A stretch of DNA of 8,364 nt from Planctomycetota bacterium (GCA_016220045.1 JACRIP010000143.1:1-8364), one strand, 5' to 3'. Shown: positions 1 through 5,314, numbered from the stretch's first letter. The notes: generated by a model not told the origin, from the letters alone. Translations and numbers: made by a program.

Positions 1-43
1 CGTACTCGTACTCGAATGCCCAGGGCGTTCGAGTACGAGTACG
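1..43. repeat. Near-perfect 43-bp palindrome
   Basis: The arms CGTACTCGTACTCGAA (1-16) and TTCGAGTACGAGTACG (28-43) are exact reverse complements. The centre continues the symmetry (GCCC 18-21, GGGC 23-26 around A22), with only T17/G27 unpaired or wobble-paired. Each arm is built from a GTACTC/GAGTAC hexamer, and degenerate copies of the same hexamer continue to about 57. It could be a bidirectional hairpin that ends an upstream gene, or a dispersed repeat. No T-run follows on the + strand. The window edge hides whether it continues to the left. Confidence 0.8.
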
Positions 44-182
44 AGATACGAGGACGACCGAGGCCGTGCTGCCGCCAAGGTACGCCCGCTGCGGCGACCC
101 AGTACTCCGCGTCACCTGGACGGCGATCGATGGGACAAGCGCGTCGGCAATACCGGACATGCACCCGACCCGCCCGCCGCCG

Positions 183-212
183 TTGACACCCGCTCCGCGC
201 GCCCGGTATAAT
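183..212 (+). promoter_or_regulatory. Consensus sigma70-type promoter for the LonB-like gene
   Basis: TTGACA (183-188) and TATAAT (207-212) both match the bacterial housekeeping consensus exactly, with an 18-bp spacer. In DNA this GC-rich such a pair is unlikely by chance. The expected start site is about 218-221, giving a 5' leader of about 40 nt before the GTG at 261. A long upstream reading-frame extension of the gene (from 66) would run through this promoter, which is evidence against the longer start. Confidence 0.8.
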
Positions 213-217
213 CCCGA

Positions 218-247
218 CTCCCCGCACGGGGAGCCTGCCTTTTTTTT
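218..247 (+). promoter_or_regulatory. 5' leader hairpin followed by a T8 run
   Basis: CTCCCC (218-223) and GGGGAG (228-233) form a perfect 6-bp stem around a GCAC loop. The CCTGCC linker (234-239) is followed by eight T residues (240-247). The hairpin would sit at the extreme 5' end of the predicted mRNA and the U-run directly before the Shine-Dalgarno site. The shape resembles a short terminator, but the 6-nt gap between stem and T-run makes a classical intrinsic terminator doubtful. A 5' stabilising hairpin, an attenuator or a U-rich ribosome/Hfq landing site are alternatives. Confidence 0.5.
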
Positions 248-248
248 C

Positions 249-252
249 GGAG
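249..252 (+). promoter_or_regulatory. Shine-Dalgarno site that fixes the GTG start at 261
   Basis: GGAG lies 8 nt before the GTG at 261. It is the only candidate start downstream of the consensus promoter with a good ribosome site. The in-frame ATG at 159 and GTG at 66 lie upstream of the promoter. Confidence 0.7.
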
Positions 253-260
253 CCGCGGGC

Positions 261-2150
261 GTGGAGTTCCGCACCACCGCCGACATTCCCGTCCCCGACT
301 GCCTCCTCGACCAGGTCATCGGCCAGGACGAGGGCGTCGCCGCCGTGCGCCTCGCCGCCGGCCAGCGCCGCTTCCTCCTCCTCGTCGGCGAGCCCGGCAC
401 CGGCAAGTCCCTCCTCGCCTCCGCCCTCTCCGAACTGCTCCCCGCCGGCGGACTCCAGGACCTCGTCGTTTTCCCCGGCGCCGAAGACAAGAACCTACCC
501 GAGGTCCGCGCCCTGCCCGCCGGCACCGGCGAAGCGGCCGTGCGCGCCGCCCGCGCCGAGCGCCGGCGCGCCGAAGCCTCCGCCCAGTTCGTCTACGCCG
601 TCGCCCTCGTCGCCACCGCCTTCCTCTCCCTCTGGCTCGCCGCCAAGAACAAGTCCTTCGTCTACCTCGTCGGCGGACTCGTGGTCGGCATGCTCGTCGT
701 CCTCCTGCGCCGCCTCATCCGCCCCGCCGCCGCCATTCCCGTGCCCAAACTCCTCGTCTCCAATGCCCAGCGCGCCGCCGCCCCGTTCGTGGACGCCACC
801 GGCGCCCACATGGGCGCCCTGCTCGGCGACGTGCGCCACGACCCCTTCCAGTCCGGCGGCGTCGAAACCCCGCCCCACGAGCTCATCGAGGCCGGCGCCG
901 TCCACCGCGCCCACCGCGGCGTCCTCTTCGTCGACGAAGTCTCCACCCTCGAAATGGAATCCCAGCAGAGCCTGCTGACCGCGATTCAGGAAAAGACCCT
1001 ACCCATCACCGGACGCAGCGCGGGGTCGTCGGGCGCGATGGTCCGCACCGGGCCGGTGCCGTGCGATTTCGTGCTGGCGCTCGCCGGCAACTTGCAGGAC
1101 GTCGAGAAGATGCACCCGGCGCTACGTTCCCGCCTGCGCGGCTACGGCTACGAAGTCCATGTAAAGAGCGACATGGCGGACACGCCGGAGAATCGCGACC
1201 GGCTGGCGCGTTTCGTGGCGCAGGAGGTCCGGCGCGACGGCAAGATCCCGCATTTCACGAGCGCGGCGGTGGCGGAAGTGGTCGCGGAGGCGCGGCGGCG
1301 TGCCGGGCGCGAGGGCCGGCTGACCCTGCGGCTGCGCGAATTGGGCGGGCTGGTGCGCGCGGCCGGCGACCGCGCGCGGGGTCGCGCGGCGGCGGGCACG
1401 AACCCGGCGCCGGTCGAAGCCGACGACGTGCGCGCGGCGCGGTGGACGGTGCGACCGCTCGAGGAGCAGATGGCGCGCGACGCGATCGCGGCGAGCAAGG
1501 GGCTGGTGACCGCGCCCCCGGAGGGCGAGCGCGTGGGCCGGGCGCACGGCACGGCGCTGCTCGGCGGCGCGACCGCCGTCCTGGTGGCGTTCGGGGCCGA
1601 GGCGACGCGCGCGACCGCGCCCGGGAGCGGCGCCTGCCGGGTGGTCGGGGCGGGCGACGCCGGGAGCGAGCGCCGCCATCTCGACGCGCTGGTGGCGGCG
1701 CGCACGGCGCTCGTGGCCTCGGGCAACGCGGAGATCGCGGACCTCGACCTGCTGGCGCAGCCGCTCTACGCGCAGCCGGGGCTCGATGAGAGCGGCAATG
1801 GACTGGCGATCGCCGTGGCCCTGGTCTCCGCGCTGCGCCGGCTTCCGGTCGAGCAATCCCAGGTGTTCCTGGGAGACGTGACGCTGCACGGGGACGTGCT
1901 GCCGGCGGCCCGCGCCGCGGAACGGGTGCGCGCGGCGGCGGAGCTGGGCGTGCGCCGCATCGTCGCCGCCGCCGCCAACGAGGACGAGATCCTGCTCGAT
2001 CCGGCCGAGCGCGCGCGCACCCGGGTGACGCTGGTCTCCACGCTCGCGGAGGCGCTCGCGGCGGCGGTAGGAGTCCAAAGTCCCAACGAAGTCCAAAGTC
2101 CCGGGTCCAAAGTCCAAGGTCCGAAGTCTGCGGCAGGCCGTACCGGGTAG
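261..2150 (+). CDS. lonB: Membrane LonB-like AAA+ ATPase with a degenerate Lon protease domain
   Basis: A 629-residue protein from the GTG at 261, close to the usual archaeal LonB length. Seen in the sequence: Walker A GEPGTGKS (43-50); two hydrophobic segments at about 109-128 and 133-149 inserted between Walker A and Walker B, the hallmark of membrane-anchored archaeal-type LonB; Walker B GVLFVDE (220-226); sensor-1 Asn277; arginine-finger candidates R289/R291; an AAA lid; and a C-terminal Lon fold (about 424-600). LonB normally unfolds and degrades proteins at the inner membrane face. Aligned by eye to E. coli Lon, the catalytic Ser679 position is Gly512 (motif DESGNG, with Ser511 one residue early) and Lys722 is Arg555. 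The protease fold contains no lysine at all, so ATP-driven unfolding or chaperone work, or a RadA-like non-proteolytic Lon fold, is more likely than proteolysis. The last ~25 residues are encoded by a 7-bp repeat array. Codon preference switches from GCC/CTC to GCG/CTG near position 1000. Family assignment is firm; loss of activity is inference. Confidence 0.88.
   Translation: MEFRTTADIPVPDCLLDQVIGQDEGVAAVRLAAGQRRFLLLVGEPGTGKSLLASALSELLPAGGLQDLVVFPGAEDKNLPEVRALPAGTGEAAVRAARAERRRAEASAQFVYAVALVATAFLSLWLAAKNKSFVYLVGGLVVGMLVVLLRRLIRPAAAIPVPKLLVSNAQRAAAPFVDATGAHMGALLGDVRHDPFQSGGVETPPHELIEAGAVHRAHRGVLFVDEVSTLEMESQQSLLTAIQEKTLPITGRSAGSSGAMVRTGPVPCDFVLALAGNLQDVEKMHPALRSRLRGYGYEVHVKSDMADTPENRDRLARFVAQEVRRDGKIPHFTSAAVAEVVAEARRRAGREGRLTLRLRELGGLVRAAGDRARGRAAAGTNPAPVEADDVRAARWTVRPLEEQMARDAIAASKGLVTAPPEGERVGRAHGTALLGGATAVLVAFGAEATRATAPGSGACRVVGAGDAGSERRHLDALVAARTALVASGNAEIADLDLLAQPLYAQPGLDESGNGLAIAVALVSALRRLPVEQSQVFLGDVTLHGDVLPAARAAERVRAAAELGVRRIVAAAANEDEILLDPAERARTRVTLVSTLAEALAAAVGVQSPNEVQSPGSKVQGPKSAAGRTG
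2073..2132 (+). repeat. Heptamer array GTCCAAA inside the 3' end of the LonB-like gene
   Basis: From 2091 six heptamers run in phase: GTCCAAA, GTCCCGG, GTCCAAA, GTCCAAG, GTCCGAA, GTCTGCG. Two more (GTCCAAA, GTCCCAA) start at 2073, separated from the rest by CGAA. The 12-mer GTCCAAAGTCCC occurs twice (2073-2084 and 2091-2102). The array is translated as a Val/Gln/Ser/Pro-rich tail from about residue 604 and ends shortly before the stop codon. Confidence 0.8.
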
Positions 2151-2174
2151 CCGCGGCGCGCCTCCAGGGACCCT

Positions 2175-2198
2175 CCGATGGCGCGAGAGAGCCATCGG
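2175..2198. repeat. 8-bp stem hairpin in the spacer
   Basis: CCGATGGC (2175-2182) and GCCATCGG (2191-2198) are exact reverse complements around an 8-nt loop, 25 bp after the LonB-like stop codon. No T-run follows (the next bases are GAGATGGGGGG), so a classical Rho-independent terminator is not supported. It may be a REP-like element or an mRNA 3' end stabiliser. Confidence 0.6.
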
Positions 2199-2234
2199 GA
2201 GATGGGGGGAGACCTCACACGCCCCTGGGGATTC

Positions 2235-2254
2235 GTTCCGCCTGAAGGCGGAAC
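2235..2254. repeat. 8-bp stem hairpin with TGAA loop
   Basis: GTTCCGCC (2235-2242) and GGCGGAAC (2247-2254) pair perfectly around a TGAA tetraloop. The remainder of the 2151-2299 spacer holds no gene and no recognisable promoter that I can see. The hairpin resembles dispersed intergenic elements of GC-rich environmental genomes; this is recollection and was not searched. Confidence 0.6.
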
Positions 2255-2299
2255 TACGAACGAGCCGGTCTGCGCTCCTACGCGATATGCCCGATGTCG

Positions 2300-2359
2300 C
2301 CCTAACCCCTAACCACCGGCCACTGTCCACCGTCCACCGTCCACTGGCCACTGTCCACC
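2300..2359 (+). repeat. Heptamer arrays CCCTAAC x2 and GTCCACC/GGCCACT x6
   Basis: Two CCCTAAC units (2300-2313) are followed, after CACC, by six in-phase heptamers: GGCCACT, GTCCACC, GTCCACC, GTCCACT, GGCCACT, GTCCACC (2318-2359). A 17-bp stretch (2318-2334) recurs exactly at 2346-2362. The array ends 15 bp before the ATG of the SIS-domain gene and just before its AAGG ribosome site (2363-2366), so it forms the leader of that operon. Confidence 0.85.
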
Positions 2360-2374
2360 GTCAAGGGACCGCCG

Positions 2375-2938
2375 ATGCCTACCGCCACCCCCCACTACAC
2401 CGCCATCCTGCGCGAGCTGCGCGCCGTGCTGTCGCGCGTCAGCCGCGAGGACACGCGCGAGCTGATCCGCCGGCTGGTGGAGGCCAAGCGCGTCTTCACC
2501 GCCGGCCAGGGCCGCAGCGGCCTCATGGCCAAGGCCTTTGCGCAACGCCTCATGCACCTCGGCCTCGTCGTCCACGTGGCGGAAGAGATCACCACGCCCC
2601 GCATCGGCACCGGCGACGTGCTCCTCGCCTGCTCGGGCTCGGGCGAAACCCGCATGACCCTCGACATCATGTCGAGCGCGCACGAGGCCGACGCCACGGT
2701 CGTCCTGGTCACCGCCACTCCCGACGGCCGCGGCGGAGACTTCGCCGACCTCATCATCCACCTGCCCGCGGGCACGCGCCTGGCCAACGGCAAGGGCATG
2801 GTCCGCTCGCTCCAGCCGCAGCGCACGCTCTTCGAACAGACCCTCCTGCTCTACCTGGATTCCCTGATCCTCGACCTCGTCCAGCGGCTCTCGGTCAAGG
2901 AGCAGGAAATGCAGAAGCGCCACACCAATATCGAGTGA
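2375..2938 (+). CDS. hxlB: 6-phospho-3-hexuloisomerase-type SIS-domain protein
   Basis: 187 residues, the usual size of this family. A SIS fold is marked by GQGRSGLMAKAFAQRLMHLG (44-63), the sugar-phosphate binding loop CSGSGET (86-92), QPQRTLFEQ (147-155) with the conserved Glu154, and the family's C-terminal signature ending in RHTNIE (182-187). His61 and Glu154 are the likely acid/base residues by family analogy. Known family members interconvert 3-hexulose-6-phosphate and fructose-6-phosphate in the ribulose monophosphate pathway, for formaldehyde fixation or, in reverse, for pentose synthesis. The partner hexulose-phosphate synthase (hxlA) is not in this window, so another sugar-phosphate isomerase role is possible. 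The ATG at 2375 has AAGG 8 nt upstream. The gene is followed after 7 bp by the arginase gene, implying co-transcription. Cytoplasmic; codons are strongly C-ending. Confidence 0.87.
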   Translation: MPTATPHYTAILRELRAVLSRVSREDTRELIRRLVEAKRVFTAGQGRSGLMAKAFAQRLMHLGLVVHVAEEITTPRIGTGDVLLACSGSGETRMTLDIMSSAHEADATVVLVTATPDGRGGDFADLIIHLPAGTRLANGKGMVRSLQPQRTLFEQTLLLYLDSLILDLVQRLSVKEQEMQKRHTNIE

Positions 2939-2945
2939 CCCGCGC

Positions 2946-3839
2946 ATGAAGATCCGCCTCATCGGCGTCCCGGTGGACCTCGGAGCGGGACGCCGCGGCG
3001 TGGACATGGGACCCAGCGCCGTACGCTACGCGCATATCGCAGACCGGCTGCGGCGCCTCGGCCACGAAGTCGAAGACATCGGCGACATCGTCGTCCCGAT
3101 TCCCGAAACCCAGGCCATCGCCGACCCGCGCCTCAAGTATCTTCCCGAGATCGTCGCCTTCTCCACGATCCAGGCCGACGCCGTCGAGCAGGCCCTCACC
3201 GCGGGCTTCTACCCGCTCGTCATCGGCGGCGACCACTCGATCGCCCTCGGCACGCTCTGGGGCGTTACCCGCGTCAAGCAGCGCATCGGCGTGATCTGGT
3301 TCGACGCCCACGGCGACTTCAATACCCACGAGACGTCGCCGTCCGGCAACATCCACGGCATGTCCTTCGCCGCCTCCCTGGGGATCGGAGCGCGCGAACT
3401 GTGCGAAAACCCCAAGCCGGGCTCGCGCATCCGCCCGCAACACTGCGTCCTGATCGGCGCGCGCAACCTCGATCCCGGTGAGCGCCGCCTGCTGACCGAG
3501 GCCGGCGTACACGTCTACACCATGCACGAGGTGGACAAGTACGGCATGAAGGAGGTCATCGGTCACGCGCTGCGCCACGTCGGGGGCACCGATGGCGTCC
3601 ACGTCAGCTTCGACGTCGACGTCGTGGACCCGCAGGAAGCGCCCGGCGTCGGCACGCCGGAGCCCGGCGGCATCACCTACCGCGAAGCCCACCTCGCGCT
3701 CGAGCTGCTCGCCGAGGCGAAGGTCATCACCTCGCTGGAAATGGCCGAGGTGAATCCGATTCTCGACGAGCGCAATCGCACCGCCGAGCTCGCCGCCGAC
3801 CTGCTCTGCTCGGCCCTGGGGAAACGCATCATGGGGTAG
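2946..3839 (+). CDS. rocF: Arginase (Mn-dependent ureohydrolase)
   Basis: 297 residues, the standard arginase length. It hydrolyses L-arginine to L-ornithine and urea. Every signature is intact: GGDHS (94-98), DAHGDFNT (120-127), SGNIHGM (133-139), SFDVDVVDP (221-229), GTPEPGGITYRE (236-247) and EVNPILDERNRTA (268-280). The two Mn ions should be held by His97, Asp120, His122, Asp124, Asp223 and Asp225. His137 and Glu268 correspond to the catalytic-site His141 and Glu277 of rat arginase I. The SGNIHGM and GTPEPGGITYRE motifs favour arginase over agmatinase, although substrate cannot be proved from sequence. The ATG at 2946 is 7 bp after the upstream stop codon; only a weak GAG overlapping that stop serves as a ribosome site, suggesting translational coupling. 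No urease or ornithine-pathway gene is in view. Confidence 0.93.
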   Translation: MKIRLIGVPVDLGAGRRGVDMGPSAVRYAHIADRLRRLGHEVEDIGDIVVPIPETQAIADPRLKYLPEIVAFSTIQADAVEQALTAGFYPLVIGGDHSIALGTLWGVTRVKQRIGVIWFDAHGDFNTHETSPSGNIHGMSFAASLGIGARELCENPKPGSRIRPQHCVLIGARNLDPGERRLLTEAGVHVYTMHEVDKYGMKEVIGHALRHVGGTDGVHVSFDVDVVDPQEAPGVGTPEPGGITYREAHLALELLAEAKVITSLEMAEVNPILDERNRTAELAADLLCSALGKRIMG

Positions 3840-3892
3840 CGGGCGTGGAGAAGCTCGCACGCACTTGGCCCGGGCACCTACCCTCTCCCCAG

Positions 3893-3955
3893 CCCTCCCC
3901 CGCTCCCCCTTCGCGCTGCGCGCTTCGGGCGACAGGTGCGGCGGGGGAGGGGGAC
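3893..3955. repeat. Long GC-rich inverted repeat, shared with the right end of the window
   Basis: CCCTCCCCCGC (3893-3903) pairs perfectly with GCGGGGGAGGG (3941-3951). The 37-nt interior contains TCGC (3911-3914) and GCGA (3929-3932), which can form a second stem. The 19-mer TGCGGCGGGGGAGGGGGAC (3937-3955) recurs exactly at 8283-8301 and with one change at 8331-8349, so this is a dispersed element. Confidence 0.8.
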
Positions 3956-4027
3956 CGCGCGGGTGCGAACACGGTGAGTGGCTCGACCGCTGCGGCGGCG
4001 GGCAGGATCCGGGCGACCAGGAATGTC

Positions 4028-4107
4028 GCCCTTTCAGGGCTCCGTTTGGGGAGTCGAAGGGGTCCCAGGGTTTCACCCTGGGCTACTTCATCACGGCCCT
4101 TCGGGCC
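4028..4107. repeat. Module of three consecutive small hairpins
   Basis: Three perfect stems follow each other: GCCCT-TTC-AGGGC (4028-4040), CCCAGGG-TTTCA-CCCTGGG (4064-4082) and GGCCC-TTC-GGGCC (4095-4107). They are separated by 23 and 12 nt. Loops are TTC or TTTCA in all three. The regular make-up suggests one composite intergenic element (REP/BIME-like) rather than chance. I recall similar three-hairpin modules in intergenic DNA of environmental bacteria but could not search. Confidence 0.65.
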
Positions 4108-4132
4108 TACGCGACCCAAGGGGCATGGCTCC

Positions 4133-4209
4133 CTGCCCCCTGCCCCCTGCCCCCTGCTCCCTGACCCCTGACCCCTCGTCCCTGACCCCTGACCCCTCGT
4201 CCCTCGTTC
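4133..4209 (+). repeat. Eleven-unit heptamer array CTGCCCC/CTGACCC/CTCGTCC
   Basis: Eleven consecutive in-phase heptamers: CTGCCCC x3, CTGCTCC, CTGACCC x2, CTCGTCC, CTGACCC x2, CTCGTCC and CTCGTTC. The block CTGACCC-CTGACCC-CTCGTCC is itself duplicated, giving an exact 21-bp tandem repeat at 4159-4179 and 4180-4200. The final unit abuts the GGAG ribosome site at 4210, so the array is the 5' leader of the thioredoxin-like gene. Confidence 0.9.
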
Positions 4210-4213
4210 GGAG
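4210..4213 (+). promoter_or_regulatory. Shine-Dalgarno site fixing the ATG at 4221
   Basis: GGAG lies 7 nt before the ATG at 4221, and translation from that ATG begins directly with a signal peptide. Earlier in-frame starts would translate the repeat DNA and bury the signal peptide, so they are rejected. Confidence 0.8.
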
Positions 4214-4220
4214 TACGACG

Positions 4221-5072
4221 ATGCGACCTGTTCCGGCGATCCTCCTGGCGCTCCTGCTGGTCCTTGCCGCCGCGCCGAGCGCGCGCGCCGAGGGTCCGGC
4301 GTGGGCCGCGACGCTCGACGAGGCAAAGAGTACGGCGGCCGCGTCGGGCCGCCTGGTGATGGTGGAGGTCTTCTCGGACACCTGCCCGGTCTGCAAGAAA
4401 CTGGATGCGGAGGTGCTGCGCAACGCCGAGGTGCTCCCGCTCCTGGCGGAGGTCGTGCCGGTGCGCCTGAACCAGGGGAAGGAGGGCAAGACGCAGGCAA
4501 AGGAGTGGCGGGTCGCCGAGACGCCGACGATCGTCTTCCTCGACGAGACCGGCCGGAAGGTCGGGGCCATCGGCGGCTTCCTGCCGGCGCGACTCTTCGC
4601 GGGCGAGCTGCGCCGCGCGATCAGCGGCCAGAAGCGCCTGCCGGAGCTGCGCGAGCGCGTGGCGAAGGACCCGAGCGACCTGGCGGCGCGGGCGCTCCTG
4701 GCCACGATCTACGCCGACCGCGGAGACCTGGAGAGCGCGACCGCGGCGATCGAGGGGATCGCGACCGCGGATCCGCAGAACGAGAAGGGGTTGCTCTTCA
4801 AGGCCTGGCTAGCCCTGGGCGAGGCCTACCAGGCCGCGAACCGCCCCGCCGAGGCGATCCCGGTCTTTCGCCAGGCGGCGGAGTCCGGCAAGACCCCTAC
4901 CGAGGTCGGATATGCGCGCATCAGTCTGGCCTCCACCGCGCTCGACATGAAGGACGCCGCGACGGCGATCGCCGAATGCCAGGAGCTGTTGAAGATGCCC
5001 GACCTCACGAAGGACCATCGGGTCATGGTGGAGGGCCTGCTCAAGCGCGCACGGGCGCTGCCGGCGAAATAG
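4221..5072 (+). CDS. Exported thioredoxin-fold protein with C-terminal TPR-like repeats
   Basis: 283 residues. The N-terminus is a Sec signal peptide (hydrophobic 5-18, probable cleavage after ARA at 21-23; no lipobox Cys), so the mature protein should be periplasmic. Residues about 27-138 form a thioredoxin-like domain with a CPVC active site (Cys55, Cys58) and the cis-Pro motif ETPTIVFLD (Pro102). Residues about 144-280 are helical repeats of TPR character, for example around 153-183 and 195-222. The CxxC and cis-Pro argue for redox activity (thiol reductase, DsbD- or DUF255-like), while TPRs normally hold partner proteins; the exact substrate is unknown. It stands alone, with repeat DNA upstream and a converging operon downstream. 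Codons lean to GCG/CTG, unlike the arginase operon. Thioredoxin-fold assignment is firm, TPR assignment good, role inferred. Confidence 0.85.
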   Translation: MRPVPAILLALLLVLAAAPSARAEGPAWAATLDEAKSTAAASGRLVMVEVFSDTCPVCKKLDAEVLRNAEVLPLLAEVVPVRLNQGKEGKTQAKEWRVAETPTIVFLDETGRKVGAIGGFLPARLFAGELRRAISGQKRLPELRERVAKDPSDLAARALLATIYADRGDLESATAAIEGIATADPQNEKGLLFKAWLALGEAYQAANRPAEAIPVFRQAAESGKTPTEVGYARISLASTALDMKDAATAIAECQELLKMPDLTKDHRVMVEGLLKRARALPAK

Positions 5073-5154
5073 CGCGACCCCGCCGATCGCCGCCCCAGGC
5101 AGACGGGCCGTCCGCGGTGCCAAGCAGGGTAGATCGGCCATCCGGCTCTCGGTA

Positions 5155-5178
5155 GGGGCGGACCCCTGTGTCCGCCCC
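5155..5178. repeat. 9-bp stem hairpin between convergent genes
   Basis: GGGGCGGAC (5155-5163) and GTCCGCCCC (5170-5178) pair perfectly around CCCTGT. It sits 82 bp after the thioredoxin-like stop, in the 242-bp spacer between convergent genes. It has no T-run, so it is not a classical terminator, though it could end transcripts on both strands. The sequence closely resembles a GTAGGGGCGGACCCCTGT-type element that I recall as a common dispersed repeat in several bacterial phyla (not searched). Nothing else gene-like is visible in the spacer. Confidence 0.6.
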
Positions 5179-5314
5179 GGGGTGGCCCGGCCAGCGAGTA
5201 TTGCGACCGCCTCTGAATGCGCAACTGCGAACGGGCGGGCCTTGCGAGCAGCATTCCTCGGCCTGGCGACCCTGCTTGCCCGATCGCGATTGGCGTGGTG
5301 GTGGTAGCCCACCC

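Larger units (their letters stand above)
3840..4220. other. 381-bp gene-free spacer made almost wholly of repeats
   Basis: Between the arginase stop and the thioredoxin-like start lie, in order, a long GC-rich inverted repeat, a stretch without clear structure (about 3956-4020), a module of three small hairpins and a heptamer array. Reading frames cross this region in both directions, but they have no conserved motif, no ribosome site and no normal composition, so I call no gene. I see no convincing promoter for the downstream gene; the repeats may have displaced or may contain it. Confidence 0.7.

Noticed and set aside
218..247. Intrinsic terminator of an upstream gene
   Set aside because: The stem is only 6 bp, six bases separate it from the T-run, and it lies directly downstream of a consensus promoter; leader function is more economical, though not proved.
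66..260. Longer N-terminus for the LonB-like protein starting at GTG 66 or ATG 159
   Set aside because: These 65 residues lack family similarity, are Pro/Arg-rich and cross an exact -35/-10 promoter; the GTG at 261 has a well-placed GGAG.
2300..2313. Telomere-type repeat (CCCTAAC)
   Set aside because: Only two units, internal to a bacterial spacer and continuous with other heptamer arrays.
1122..2351. 409-residue minus-strand reading frame
   Set aside because: Antisense shadow of the LonB-like gene in GC-rich DNA; Arg/Ala/Gly-rich with no domain, and it crosses the repeat arrays.
2895..4076. 393-residue minus-strand reading frame opposite the arginase
   Set aside because: The + strand holds an arginase with every catalytic motif intact; the antisense product is low-complexity with no motif and runs into intergenic repeats.
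2300..4209. CRISPR array
   Set aside because: The repeats are 7-bp tandem units without spacers, and no cas gene is present.
3978..4220. N-terminal extension of the thioredoxin-like protein from 3978
   Set aside because: It would translate hairpin and heptamer repeat DNA and place 81 residues before an obvious signal peptide; the ATG at 4221 has its own ribosome site.
4206..4220. Relic of the GAGTAC hexamer repeat seen at 1-57
   Set aside because: The similarity is about 12 bases with an insertion and overlaps the ribosome site; too short to claim.
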